Positions 43,339 to 52,168 of a stretch of 64,000 bases of DNA are shown here, piece after piece. Every line of letters starts with the position of its first letter. Positions within the stretch are counted from its first letter, which is position 1. The notes under the pieces were generated by a model. That model ran no database searches. It saw only the letters and a program-made list of their open reading frames with translations, and was not told the DNA's origin. The position numbers and the translations under genes were made by a program. The stretch is from CAJBVG01 sp044337515 (GTDB lineage Bacteria; Bacteroidota; Bacteroidia; Sphingobacteriales; Sphingobacteriaceae): NCBI GenBank assembly GCA_044337515.1, contig JBIINK010000001.1:62001-126000 (forward strand), given 5' to 3'.

Positions 43339-46300
43339 ATGTCATACAAAAAAGATAATAAGATCAAAAGTAATTTCACTCAGATCACGATTAGTTTGGC
43401 TTCTCCAGAGTCAATCTTAGAGCGTTCAAGTGGTGAAGTTCTTAAACCAGAAACGATCAACTATCGTACATACAAACCGGAGCGTGATGGATTATTCTGT
43501 GAGCGTATTTTCGGTCCAGTAAAAGATTACGAATGTCATTGTGGTAAATACAAACGTATTCGCTATAAAGGCATTGTTTGCGATCGTTGTGGAGTTGAAG
43601 TAACAGAGAAAAAAGTTCGTCGCGAGCGCATGGGTCACATAGCCCTAGTTGTTCCGGTTGCTCATATCTGGTATTTCCGTTCGTTACCAAATAAAATCGG
43701 TTACTTATTAGGCTTACCTACAAAACGTTTAGATTTAATTATCTACTACGAGCGTTATGTAGTTATTCAAGCTGGTATTAAAGAAGCTGATGGTATCAAC
43801 AAAATGGATTTCTTAACTGAAGAAGAATACCTAGATATTTTAGATACTCTTCCAAAAGAAAACCAATACTTAGACGATAAAGATCCAAATAAATTCATCG
43901 CTAAGATGGGTGCAGAAGCATTAGAAGATTTGCTTTCACGTATCAACTTAGATGAGTTATCATTTGAATTAAGACATAAAGCAAATACTGAAACATCTCA
44001 ACAACGTAAAAACGAAGCGTTAAAACGTTTACAAGTTGTAGAAGGTTTCCGTGATGCTAATAAACACATTGAAAACCGTCCGGAATGGATGATTGTAAAA
44101 ATCGTTCCTGTTATTCCGCCGGAATTACGTCCATTAGTTCCTTTAGAAGGTGGTCGTTTCGCAACTTCAGATTTGAACGATTTATATCGTCGTGTAATTA
44201 TTCGTAACAACCGTTTAAAGCGTTTGATCGAAATTAAAGCGCCTGAAGTAATCTTGCGTAACGAGAAACGTATGTTACAAGAAGCTGTCGATTCATTATT
44301 CGACAACTCTCGTAAAGTTAACGCTGTGAAAACAGAAGGTAACCGTGCGTTGAAATCTCTTTCTGATATCTTAAAAGGTAAACAAGGTCGTTTCCGTCAA
44401 AACTTATTAGGTAAGCGTGTCGATTACTCGGCTCGTTCGGTAATTGTTGTTGGTCCAACATTGAAATTACACGAATGTGGTTTACCAAAAGATATGGCTG
44501 CCGAATTGTTTAAACCATTTATCATTCGTAAAATGATCGAAAGAGGTGTGGTGAAAACAGTGAAGTCGGCTAAGAAAATCGTTGATCGCAAAGACCCAAT
44601 TGTTTGGGATATTTTAGAAAACGTATTGAAAGGTCACCCTGTATTATTAAACCGTGCTCCTACATTGCACCGTTTGGGTATTCAGGCTTTCCAGCCAAAA
44701 TTAATTGAAGGAAAAGCAATCCAATTGCATCCATTAGTGTGTACAGCGTTCAACGCCGATTTCGACGGTGACCAGATGGCAGTGCATTTACCTTTAGGTA
44801 ATGCTGCAATCTTAGAAGCTCAAACTTTAATGCTTGCATCTCATAACATTTTGAACCCTGCGAATGGTACGCCTATTACTGTACCTTCACAAGACATGGT
44901 GTTGGGTCTGTACTACATGACTAAAGGTCGTTTGACTGAACCTGGACACGTGATTAAAGGGGAAGGCAGAACATTCTATTCACCAGAAGAAGTAGTAATT
45001 GCTTTGAACGAAGGTGAATTAGATTTACATGCATTCATCAAAGTAAAAACAAGAACGAAAGAAAACGGTGAAGATGTATTAAGAATCATTGAAACAACTA
45101 CTGGTCGTGTTTTATTCAACCAAGTTGTTCCAATTGAAATGGGATACATCAATGAGTTGTTAACGAAAAAATCTTTACGTGATATCATCGGTGATATCGT
45201 AAAAGTAACAGGTATGGATCGTGCAGCTCGTTTCCTTGATGCGATTAAAGAATTAGGTTTCCGTATGGCATTTAAAGGTGGTCTTTCATTCAACTTGCAA
45301 GATTTAACTATTCCTGCTGAAAAAGTTTCATTAATTGCTCATGCAACTGGTGAAGTGGAAGAAGTAATGGGTAATTATAACATGGGTTTCATTACCAATA
45401 ACGAACGTTACAATCAAATCATCGATATCTGGACTCGTATCAATTCACGTTTAACAGAAAACGTGATGAAGCAATTAGCTACAGATAACCAAGGTTTCAA
45501 CTCTGTTTACATGATGTTGGACTCTGGAGCGCGTGGTTCGAAAGAACAAATTCGTCAGTTATGTGGTATGAGGGGATTGATGGCGAAACCACAAAAATCT
45601 GGTTCAGGAGGAGAGATCATCGAGAACCCGATTTTATCAAACTTTAAAGAAGGTCTATCAGTATTAGAATACTTCATTTCTACTCACGGTGCGCGTAAAG
45701 GTTTGGCCGATACAGCGTTGAAAACTGCCGATGCGGGTTACTTAACTCGTCGTTTGGTAGACGTTGCTCAAGACATGATTGTTCATACAGTAGATTGTGG
45801 AACATTACGTGGTATCTTAACTTCAGCATTGAAAGATAATGAAGAAGTTGTAGAGCCATTATACGATCGTATTTTAGGTCGTGTATCAGTTCATGATGTA
45901 ATTGATCCTATAACAAATGAATTATTTGTTGCTTCAGGTGAGCAAATCACTGAAGAAATAGGTAAGCTAATCGAAGCTTCTGCAGTTGATGCAGTTGAGA
46001 TTCGCTCGGTATTAACGTGTGAAGCTAAAAAAGGAGTATGTGCAAAATGCTACGGTAGAAACTTAGCATCTGGTCGCATGGTTCAAATTGGTGAAGCAGT
46101 TGGTGTTATTGCAGCGCAATCAATCGGTGAGCCAGGAACTCAGTTAACACTTCGTACATTCCACGTGGGTGGTACTGCATCGAACATCGCAGCAGAATCT
46201 ACCATCATCGCGAAATTCGAAGGAAGAATTGAATTAGAAGGTATTCGTACAGTTACTCATAAAACAGACGACGGAAACGTTGAAGTAGTATTGGGTCGTT

Positions 46301-47607
46301 CAGGTGAGTTTAGAATTGTGGATGAGAAATCTGGACGTATTATCATGACAAACAACATTCCTTACGGAGCTCACTTATATGTGAAAGACGGACAGAAAAT
46401 GTCGAAAGGTGATGTGATTTGCGGATGGGATCCATACAATGCGGTAATTATTTCTGAATTCGACGGTAAAGTAGAATTCGAATTCATCGAAGAAGGTATT
46501 ACCTTCCGTGAAGAATCGGATGAGCAAACTGGTCACAAAGAAAAAGTAATTATCGATTCAAGAGATAAAACGAAAAACCCTTCGATTAAAATCTTAGACA
46601 AGAAAGACGTTATTAAATCATACAATATCCCAGTAGGTGCTCACATCGCTGTTGATAAAGGTGATAAAGTAATTGCTGGTCAAGTAATCGTGAAAATTCC
46701 TCGTTCAACAGGAAAAACACGAGATATTACCGGTGGTCTTCCTCGTGTAACGGAATTATTCGAAGCGCGTAATCCTTCAAACCCAGCTGTTGTAACAGAA
46801 ATCGACGGTGTGGTAACTTTAGGTGGTGTTAAACGTGGTAATCGTGAGATTATCATCGAACCTAAAGAAGGTAATACGAAGAAATACTTAGTGCCATTGT
46901 CTAAACATATCCTTGTTCAAGATAACGACTTTATTAAAGCGGGTATGCCATTATCTGATGGTTCTATCACGCCTTCTGATATCTTATCTATTAAAGGTCC
47001 TTCTGCTGTTCAAGAATACTTAGTGAATGGTGTACAAGAAGTTTACCGTTTACAAGGTGTGAAAATCAACGACAAGCATTTCGAAGTTATCGTTCGTCAA
47101 ATGATGCAGAAAGTTATCATCGAAGATCCAGGAGATACAGTATTCTTGGAGCAAGAGTCGGCTGATAAATTTGAGTTCATGACAGAAAACATCTGGATAT
47201 ACGACAAAAAAGTTATTGTTGATCCAGGAGATTCTGCAAACTTAAAAGCTGGTCAGATTATTAGCGTACGTAAATTACGTGATGAGAACTCAATATTGAA
47301 ACGTAAAGACATGAAGCAAGCAGAATCGCGTGATGCAATTGCAGCTACTTCTAGACCTTTACTTCAAGGTATCACTCGTGCATCGTTAGGAACTAAATCA
47401 TTCATCTCTGCAGCTTCTTTCCAAGAAACTACTAAGGTGTTAAATGAAGCAGCTATCAACGGTAAAATCGATAAGTTAAGTGGATTGAAAGAAAACGTAA
47501 TCGTTGGACATTTAATTCCTTCTGGTACTGGTGCTCGTAGCTTTGATAAATTGATCGTAGGATCGAAAGAAGAATACGAAGCATTAATGGCTTCTAAAGA
47601 AGACTAA
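43339..47607 (+). CDS. rpoC: DNA-directed RNA polymerase beta' subunit
   Basis: 1422 residues. Zinc site 1 in CHCGKYKRIRYKGIVCDRCG, catalytic NADFDGDQMAVH (three Asp binding Mg2+), zinc site 2 around LTCEAKKGVCAKCYG, bridge/trigger regions (GEPGTQLTLRTFHVGG) and the C-terminal ISAASFQETTKVLNEAAINGKID. The frame is intact. A CTARTATG array begins on the base after the stop. Confidence 0.98.
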   Translation: MSYKKDNKIKSNFTQITISLASPESILERSSGEVLKPETINYRTYKPERDGLFCERIFGPVKDYECHCGKYKRIRYKGIVCDRCGVEVTEKKVRRERMGHIALVVPVAHIWYFRSLPNKIGYLLGLPTKRLDLIIYYERYVVIQAGIKEADGINKMDFLTEEEYLDILDTLPKENQYLDDKDPNKFIAKMGAEALEDLLSRINLDELSFELRHKANTETSQQRKNEALKRLQVVEGFRDANKHIENRPEWMIVKIVPVIPPELRPLVPLEGGRFATSDLNDLYRRVIIRNNRLKRLIEIKAPEVILRNEKRMLQEAVDSLFDNSRKVNAVKTEGNRALKSLSDILKGKQGRFRQNLLGKRVDYSARSVIVVGPTLKLHECGLPKDMAAELFKPFIIRKMIERGVVKTVKSAKKIVDRKDPIVWDILENVLKGHPVLLNRAPTLHRLGIQAFQPKLIEGKAIQLHPLVCTAFNADFDGDQMAVHLPLGNAAILEAQTLMLASHNILNPANGTPITVPSQDMVLGLYYMTKGRLTEPGHVIKGEGRTFYSPEEVVIALNEGELDLHAFIKVKTRTKENGEDVLRIIETTTGRVLFNQVVPIEMGYINELLTKKSLRDIIGDIVKVTGMDRAARFLDAIKELGFRMAFKGGLSFNLQDLTIPAEKVSLIAHATGEVEEVMGNYNMGFITNNERYNQIIDIWTRINSRLTENVMKQLATDNQGFNSVYMMLDSGARGSKEQIRQLCGMRGLMAKPQKSGSGGEIIENPILSNFKEGLSVLEYFISTHGARKGLADTALKTADAGYLTRRLVDVAQDMIVHTVDCGTLRGILTSALKDNEEVVEPLYDRILGRVSVHDVIDPITNELFVASGEQITEEIGKLIEASAVDAVEIRSVLTCEAKKGVCAKCYGRNLASGRMVQIGEAVGVIAAQSIGEPGTQLTLRTFHVGGTASNIAAESTIIAKFEGRIELEGIRTVTHKTDDGNVEVVLGRSGEFRIVDEKSGRIIMTNNIPYGAHLYVKDGQKMSKGDVICGWDPYNAVIISEFDGKVEFEFIEEGITFREESDEQTGHKEKVIIDSRDKTKNPSIKILDKKDVIKSYNIPVGAHIAVDKGDKVIAGQVIVKIPRSTGKTRDITGGLPRVTELFEARNPSNPAVVTEIDGVVTLGGVKRGNREIIIEPKEGNTKKYLVPLSKHILVQDNDFIKAGMPLSDGSITPSDILSIKGPSAVQEYLVNGVQEVYRLQGVKINDKHFEVIVRQMMQKVIIEDPGDTVFLEQESADKFEFMTENIWIYDKKVIVDPGDSANLKAGQIISVRKLRDENSILKRKDMKQAESRDAIAATSRPLLQGITRASLGTKSFISAASFQETTKVLNEAAINGKIDKLSGLKENVIVGHLIPSGTGARSFDKLIVGSKEEYEALMASKED

Positions 47608-47639
47608 CTAATATGCTGATATGCTAGTATGCTAGTCAG
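47608..47639. repeat. CTARTATG octamer array after rpoC
   Basis: Four words in register directly after the stop: CTAATATG, CTGATATG, CTAGTATG, CTAGTCAG. Plus orientation. Confidence 0.85.
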
Positions 47640-47650
47640 TTTAGTAATAT

Positions 47651-47687
47651 AAAAAGCCTTTCTGTTAATTCAGAAAGGCTTTTTTTT
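47651..47687. terminator. Terminator of the rpoBC operon
   Basis: Perfect 14-bp stem AAAAAGCCTTTCTG/CAGAAAGGCTTTTT with a 6-base loop and a T-run. Confidence 0.95.
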
Positions 47688-47725
47688 GTCTTATATACTA
47701 TTACGAACACATGAGCACACTAGTA

Positions 47726-47799
47726 ATGTTAAGCCAATGTTAAGTTTCTGTTATCAATCAGTTAAAGTATTTGCTCATATTAAATTAGTGTTAATTTTG
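47726..47799 (+). promoter_or_regulatory. Pho-box-like operator and promoter of the porin gene
   Basis: Four 7-bp repeats on an exact 11-bp period: ATGTTAA (47726), ATGTTAA (47737), CTGTTAT (47748), CAGTTAA (47759). They are the reverse complement of the TTAACAT units at 23482; the first two share TTAACATTGGCTTAA with that site. -33 TTTG (47770-47773) and -7 TAATTTTG (47792-47799) follow with an 18-bp spacer. Confidence 0.7.
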
Positions 47800-47868
47800 C
47801 ACGCATTGAAGTTAAAATAATATAATATTAATGTAAAGTCGTTAACATTAAAAACATTTAAAATTAAC

Positions 47869-49083
47869 ATGATGCGTAAAATCACCAATCTTCTATTTTT
47901 ACTTTTAGTAATATCAGTAGGTATTTCAAATGCTCAAACTGAGCCAACAGTAGTGAAGCCCAAAACTGCAAAATCTTGGTACGAGTCCATTTCTATTCGT
48001 GGATATGCTCAAGTACGTTACAATAGATTATTGGAAACAAATGGGAAATTGAAATGCGAGCAGTGCGATAAAAGTTGGGGTGATAATGGTGGAATATTTC
48101 TTCGAAGAATGAGGATTATTTTATATGGACAAATTAGCAAACGTGCTTATGTTTATATCCAACCAGATTTTGCAAGTTCAGCATCTTCTACTGGTCTTCA
48201 TTTTGCTCAATTAAGAGATGCGTATTTCGACTTAGGCTTAGATGATAAAAATGAATTTAGAGTTCGTTTAGGGCAAAGTAAAATTCCTTTTGGTTTTGAA
48301 AATATGCAGTCAAGCCAGAATCGCCTACCGCTTGACAGAAATGATGCTTTAAACAGTGCAGTTAGCAACGAACGCGATTTAGGTGCATTTTTTTACTGGG
48401 CACCTGAAAATAAAAGAAAACTATTTTCCTCTTTAGTTAAAGACGGATTAAAAGGTTCAGGAGATTATGGAATATTTGCTTTTGGTTTTTATAATGGACA
48501 AACGGCGAATAAACCTGAGCAAAACAACGATTTACACGTAGTTTCAAGAATTACGTATCCATTTGAAGTTGGTTCACAAATAATTGAAACTTCTTTGCAA
48601 GCATATTCTGGAAAATATGTGGTTACTTCTGATCAAGTTTCTGCAACTGTTGGTGTATTAAAAGATAGAAACTATACGGATAGAAGAGCTGCTGCATCAT
48701 TTGTTTTATACCCTAAACCTTTTGGTATTCAAGCTGAATATAATATTGGAGAAGGTCCAGAGTTTAATAAATCAACAGACTCTATAGAGGTTCAGAAATT
48801 AAGTGGAGGTTATGTTACATTATCTTACATGACTAAATTCAAAAATCAAATTTTTATACCATTTACTAGATATCAACATTTTGATGGAGGTAAAAAACAT
48901 GAATTAGATGCAAGAAGTTATAATGTTGATGAACTTGAATTAGGTGTAGAATGGCAACCGAATCCATCATTCGAATTGGTAACGATGTACACAATTTCTA
49001 AACGTCGATTTGAAGATTTTAAATTAAGAGATAATATTCAAAGTGGTAATTTATTAAGATTACAAGCTCAGATTAATTTCTAA
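47869..49083 (+). CDS. Phosphate-selective porin O/P family protein
   Basis: 404 residues with signal peptide (cleavage after ISNAQ, about residue 24). Porin_O_P features: SIRGYAQVRYNRLLETNG at the start of the barrel, RRMRIILYGQISKRAYVYIQPDFAS, LRDAYFDLGLDDKNEFRVRLGQSKIPFGFENMQSSQNRLPLDRNDAL, and a C-terminal strand LLRLQAQINF ending in Phe. Trimeric anion/phosphate channels of this family are induced under phosphate limitation, in line with the Pho-box-like operator. A CEQC pair near residue 60 is unusual and may form a disulfide. Confidence 0.88.
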   Translation: MMRKITNLLFLLLVISVGISNAQTEPTVVKPKTAKSWYESISIRGYAQVRYNRLLETNGKLKCEQCDKSWGDNGGIFLRRMRIILYGQISKRAYVYIQPDFASSASSTGLHFAQLRDAYFDLGLDDKNEFRVRLGQSKIPFGFENMQSSQNRLPLDRNDALNSAVSNERDLGAFFYWAPENKRKLFSSLVKDGLKGSGDYGIFAFGFYNGQTANKPEQNNDLHVVSRITYPFEVGSQIIETSLQAYSGKYVVTSDQVSATVGVLKDRNYTDRRAAASFVLYPKPFGIQAEYNIGEGPEFNKSTDSIEVQKLSGGYVTLSYMTKFKNQIFIPFTRYQHFDGGKKHELDARSYNVDELELGVEWQPNPSFELVTMYTISKRRFEDFKLRDNIQSGNLLRLQAQINF

Positions 49084-49127
49084 TATATTTAGTAGTCTTT
49101 TTTAGGCTTATAAAATAAATTTTACAT

Positions 49128-49162
49128 AAAAAAGCCTTTCCGATTTTCGGGAAGGCTTTTTT
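49128..49162. terminator. Terminator between the porin and the convergent lipoprotein gene
   Basis: AAAAAAGCCTTTCCGA pairs with TCGGGAAGGCTTTTTT (one wobble), T-run on both strands. Its stem core GCCTTTC is like that of the rpoC terminator. Confidence 0.9.
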
Positions 49163-49164
49163 GT

Positions 49165-49204
49165 TTAATATGTTAATTGATTAATATGCTGATATGCTAA
49201 TGGA
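49165..49204. repeat. TTAATATG/CTGATATG octamer array abutting a stop codon
   Basis: Five words: TTAATATG, TTAATTGA, TTAATATG, CTGATATG, CTAATGGA. Ends on the base before the stop codon of the minus-strand lipoprotein gene. Confidence 0.82.
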
Positions 49205-50020
49205 TTATTTGTAGAAGATTTTGGTTAAAGTTTGGTAGTTATCTCGATAAGATTTTTCAAAAAAAGATTGAGTTTCTGGAAATAGTAAATAAGAATAGGT
49301 GGTTAGTCCATATGGTGGTGTTCCATCGTAGAGGTATTCCATTTTTTCAACAAGGTTTTTAGATGCTCTGCCATATCTTAAGTGAGGGGATAAGTTATAG
49401 CAATTATAATCTAATGGATTTTCAATAAGACCATACTGAAAATTGGTGTTAGAACTTCCCATTAGTTCATTATGCCTAAATTCTTTAGATATAACTGCAT
49501 TAAGGTTACCTTCAACCCATTTATAATAATAATTTCTAATTGATTTAATAGGCATTTCTCCAGCATTGCTAAGACGTATGCTTTTACTGTAGTTTAAATA
49601 GTTGTTGTCATCATATTGATAAAAAACACTATCATACTCCGTAGAATTATTAAAACGTTTTACATACCTAATTACAAAATGATTGGAATTGAATTGATAT
49701 TCATTAGTAATGATATTGTCTAAATTATTTTCTATTATGACTAAATTATAACCTGTCGATTGATAGGTTTTTAATGTTGTAGGTACTAAGTTTTCTTGCC
49801 CTTCAACTCGTTCATACCATTGTTCTGTAGAATTTCTTTTGTCTTCAGAATAAGTAAATTTCTTAGCAAATACTGGTATTGTATCTAGATTTGCAGTTAA
49901 GCTATATAATACAACACTATCAATATCTTTTCCGCTAAAATAAGTTACACCGACACTTTCCTCCTTAGTGCAACCTAAAAACAAAACAGAAATAACAAGT
50001 GCAAGATACCTCATTATCAT
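49205..50020 (-). CDS. Lipoprotein of unknown function
   Basis: 271 residues; lipobox FLGC (Cys17). The rest is Tyr/Asn-rich with many short beta-strand patterns (FTYSEDKRNSTEQWYERVEG, YDSVFYQYDDNNYLNYSKSIRLS, IRNYYYKWVEGNLNAVISK), resembling the repeated strands of surface DUF4595/YD-like lipoproteins, but I do not recognise a family. The gene is bracketed by inverted CTARTATG arrays (49165 and 50057) and interrupts the space between rpoC and the DUF3467 gene. Confidence 0.65.
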   Translation of the reverse strand: MIMRYLALVISVLFLGCTKEESVGVTYFSGKDIDSVVLYSLTANLDTIPVFAKKFTYSEDKRNSTEQWYERVEGQENLVPTTLKTYQSTGYNLVIIENNLDNIITNEYQFNSNHFVIRYVKRFNNSTEYDSVFYQYDDNNYLNYSKSIRLSNAGEMPIKSIRNYYYKWVEGNLNAVISKEFRHNELMGSSNTNFQYGLIENPLDYNCYNLSPHLRYGRASKNLVEKMEYLYDGTPPYGLTTYSYLLFPETQSFFEKSYRDNYQTLTKIFYK

Positions 50021-50056
50021 TTTTGAGATTTGAAAACATTTATAAATTATCTCTAT

Positions 50057-50096
50057 TTAATTAGCATGCCAGCATATTAGCATACTAGCATATTAA
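50057..50096. repeat. CATAYTAG octamer array (minus orientation of CTARTATG)
   Basis: After a leading TTTAATTAG come CATGCCAG, CATATTAG, CATACTAG, CATATTAA. Ends one base before the DUF3467 stop codon. Inverted relative to the array at 49165. Confidence 0.82.
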
Positions 50097-50097
50097 C

Positions 50098-50409
50098 CTA
50101 TGCTTGCGCAGTTGGTCCGCCGAAGTTCATCGGGAATGCAGTTTGCTCTTCTAGTTTTACTTTGCCGTGTACATCTTCATACTTGCGAATGTTATCAGCT
50201 AATGCCGACATTAATCTTTTCGCATGTTGAGGAGTTAAGATAATTCTTGATTTTACTTTTGCCTTTGGCACACCTGGCATCATACGAATAAAATCGATAA
50301 TGAACTCCGCATTTGAATGTGTGATGATAGCTAAATTAGAATATATCCCCTCTGCAATTTCCTCACTTAATTCAATGTTAATTTGGTTTTGATCTACTTG
50401 TTCTTCCAT
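50098..50409 (-). CDS. DUF3467 family protein
   Basis: 103 residues; INIELSEEIAEGIYSNLAIITHSNAEFIIDFIRMMPGVPKAKVKSRIILTPQHAKRLMSALADNIRKYE is the DUF3467 pattern. Small cytosolic protein, function unknown, often encoded near rpoC in Bacteroidota. Here a porin and a lipoprotein gene separate it from rpoC and it lies on the opposite strand. Confidence 0.85.
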   Translation of the reverse strand: MEEQVDQNQINIELSEEIAEGIYSNLAIITHSNAEFIIDFIRMMPGVPKAKVKSRIILTPQHAKRLMSALADNIRKYEDVHGKVKLEEQTAFPMNFGGPTAQA

Positions 50410-50444
50410 GATAATGATTAATTTATTAGTGACAAATATAATAG

Positions 50445-50484
50445 TTAGTATGCTGATTTGCTAATATGCTAGTATACTGGTTAA
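50445..50484. repeat. CTARTATG octamer array (plus orientation)
   Basis: TTAGTATG, CTGATTTG, CTAATATG, CTAGTATA, CTGGTTAA. The last word contains the read-through stop (50481-50483) of the broken four-helix-bundle gene. Confidence 0.8.
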
Positions 50485-50831
50485 TGCGAAGCATTTTTTT
50501 TAGCGGTGGAGATTGATTTTGATAATATTTTTTGAATCGATAAGACATCATCAAAGAGCTCTTTGTTTAATTCTAAGTACTCTTTATCTCTTATAACATT
50601 AAGCTAATAAGAGGTTTCATTTGCTTCTTTTGATGCAATTTTTAACTTATGTATAAAATCATTTGAGCTTTCGGAATGCATCGATTCACTTACATTTGCA
50701 GCAATTGAGGTTGCAGACTTGGATATTTGATTCGCAATGAATTTCAATCCCAGTTTTTCTAACTCTTGCCCAATATCAAGAGCCTTCAAGCTAAACTTGT
50801 AGCTTATATTGTATAAAATAGATTCTTTCAT
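50481..50831 (-). pseudogene. Four-helix-bundle (S23/IVP family) gene interrupted by an amber codon
   Basis: The first 75 codons (50604-50831) match the family: FSLKALDIGQELEKLGLKFIANQISKSATSIAANVSESMHSESSNDFIHKLKIASKEANETSY. The next codon is TAG exactly where the family has Trp (ETxYWL). The frame then continues for 40 more family-like codons (LNVIRDKEYLELNKELFDDVLSIQKILS…) to a TAA at 50481, giving about 116 residues, the normal length. A single TGG to TAG change would explain it. The 75-residue product lacks helix 4. Confidence 0.8.
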
Positions 50832-50857
50832 AAAGCAAAACTATTTGAAAGAATCTA
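50819..50857 (-). promoter_or_regulatory. 12-bp hairpin sequestering the start codon of the four-helix-bundle gene
   Basis: On the minus strand TAGATTCTTTCA (50857-50846 side) pairs perfectly with TGAAAGAATCTA, whose first bases are the TG of the ATG. The start codon and first four codons are thus in a stem with a 15-base loop. Confidence 0.6.
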
Positions 50858-50860
50858 CCT

Positions 50861-50892
50861 ACACAACTGCATTTAAGCAGGTTTTTTTATCA
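50861..50892. repeat. TGATAAAAAAnCCTGC hairpin element, copy 3 (minus strand)
   Basis: Reverse complement of GCAGGTTTTTTTATCA (50877-50892), preceded by CAACTGC. On the plus strand it reads CTGC-ATTTAA-GCAG plus T7, a terminator shape. Compare 8176-8191 and 17380-17395. Confidence 0.6.
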
Positions 50893-50934
50893 TCCTTAAT
50901 ATATCATCCTGCATTTATCAGTATTAGACACCAG

Positions 50935-51022
50935 CATATTAGCATACCAGCATATTAGCACACCAGCATACTATCATATTAAAACATCAGCATACTATCA
51001 TATCAGCATACTAGCATATTAA
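50935..51022. repeat. CATAYYAG octamer array, 11 units, containing a stop codon
   Basis: Eleven contiguous 8-bp words (CATATTAG, CATACCAG, CATATTAG, CACACCAG, CATACTAT, CATATTAA, AACATCAG, CATACTAT, CATATCAG, CATACTAG, CATATTAA). The last word contains the TAA stop (51019-51021) of the adaptor gene. Confidence 0.9.
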
Positions 51023-52155
51023 TCCTCGCTCTTATTCTTCATCGCCATCAATATCTTATACGACCCTGCATCAACAATTTTAGCTTGTTTTAATTCTTCA
51101 GATGGATCTACAATCTCAATAAATGGTTTCTCTGAAACACCTGTGGTTACTGGGTACAACTCGAATGTTGAATCGTTTTGTGCAACTACTAAGTAGTTTT
51201 TGTTTTCATAACGAATTACAGAACTTTCTTTTACCACCATTGATTTTTTTAATGCTGATTCTACTTCAACATTCATAAACATACCTGGTATTAATTGGTG
51301 GTCTTCTTTTTCAAAATGACAATGAACATCAATTGCTTTGTTCTCATTTAATCCTCTGCCTACTAAAATTATTTCAGCATTGTATTTTACATCCGGGTGT
51401 TCATTGGTAAATGCAACAACCTTTTGCCCAACTGCTATATATGGAATATCTTTTTGGAAGATTTGAATGTTTAAATGAATGTCGTTCGGATTAATTAATT
51501 CGAACATTACATCATTCGAGCTAATGTATTTACCTACGTTAACATTTACTTTAGAAATATATCCATCAATAGGAGAGTGTATCTCCATGCGTGAACTAAT
51601 TTTTTCGGCAGTGAATTTTTGTGGGTCGATGCCAATTAATTTTAATTTTTCTCCATACGAGCGAACTTGTATTTCAAGAATTTCCACATTGCTTTTCGAT
51701 TCTAAGTATGTCTTTTCTGCAATTGCTTTTTCTGTATACAATTCTTTTTGTTTCTTGAAATCAATTCTAGCAAGCTCCATTTTGTTCTTTGCGCTTAAGT
51801 AGTCCTGTCCCATTTGTATGTATTGTTGATCTTCCAGTACAGCAAGTAATTCTCCTTTTCTTACTTTCAAACCTGGAAGTAGTTCGGTGTACTTAAGATA
51901 ACCGCCGAATGGAGCAGATATATTCACTAAACTTTGTGGTGGCACATCTATACTTCCATTTGCACGTATGATGTTTCCTAAGCTTCGTTCTTCGATTTTA
52001 ATAATACTCATTGGAATGTTAGAAAGTTGAGTTTTATTTAAAATGATAACGTCTTCACTAGCCACAACTTTAGCATCTGTTGCTGTTGGTTCTTTTGATT
52101 GGCAGGCTTGCAATGCAATGCCTAATACAATTAGATATAATATATTTCTTTTCAT
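51019..52155 (-). CDS. RND efflux periplasmic adaptor lipoprotein (CusB/CzcB-like)
   Basis: 378 residues from the ATG at 52155, giving lipobox ALQACQ (Cys18). Membrane-fusion-protein layout: barrel-sandwich half (VNISAPFGGYLKYTELLPGLKVRKGELLAVLEDQQYIQMGQDYL), helical hairpin (about 110-170), second half (MEIHSPIDGYISKVNVNVGKYISSNDVMFELINPNDIHLNIQIFQKDIPYIAVGQ) and a C-terminal beta domain. Couples the RND pump encoded just upstream (13-bp gap) to the outer-membrane channel. The extra eight codons to 52179 would spoil the signal. Confidence 0.92.
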   Translation of the reverse strand: MKRNILYLIVLGIALQACQSKEPTATDAKVVASEDVIILNKTQLSNIPMSIIKIEERSLGNIIRANGSIDVPPQSLVNISAPFGGYLKYTELLPGLKVRKGELLAVLEDQQYIQMGQDYLSAKNKMELARIDFKKQKELYTEKAIAEKTYLESKSNVEILEIQVRSYGEKLKLIGIDPQKFTAEKISSRMEIHSPIDGYISKVNVNVGKYISSNDVMFELINPNDIHLNIQIFQKDIPYIAVGQKVVAFTNEHPDVKYNAEIILVGRGLNENKAIDVHCHFEKEDHQLIPGMFMNVEVESALKKSMVVKESSVIRYENKNYLVVAQNDSTFELYPVTTGVSEKPFIEIVDPSEELKQAKIVDAGSYKILMAMKNKSED

Positions 52156-52168
52156 GATAGTTCGATTC

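Noticed and set aside
47845..47875. A second set of TTAACAT units over the porin start codon
   Set aside because: Two TTAACAT words are 22 bp apart with a poor middle unit and lie downstream of the -7 box, partly coding; probably chance in AT-rich DNA.
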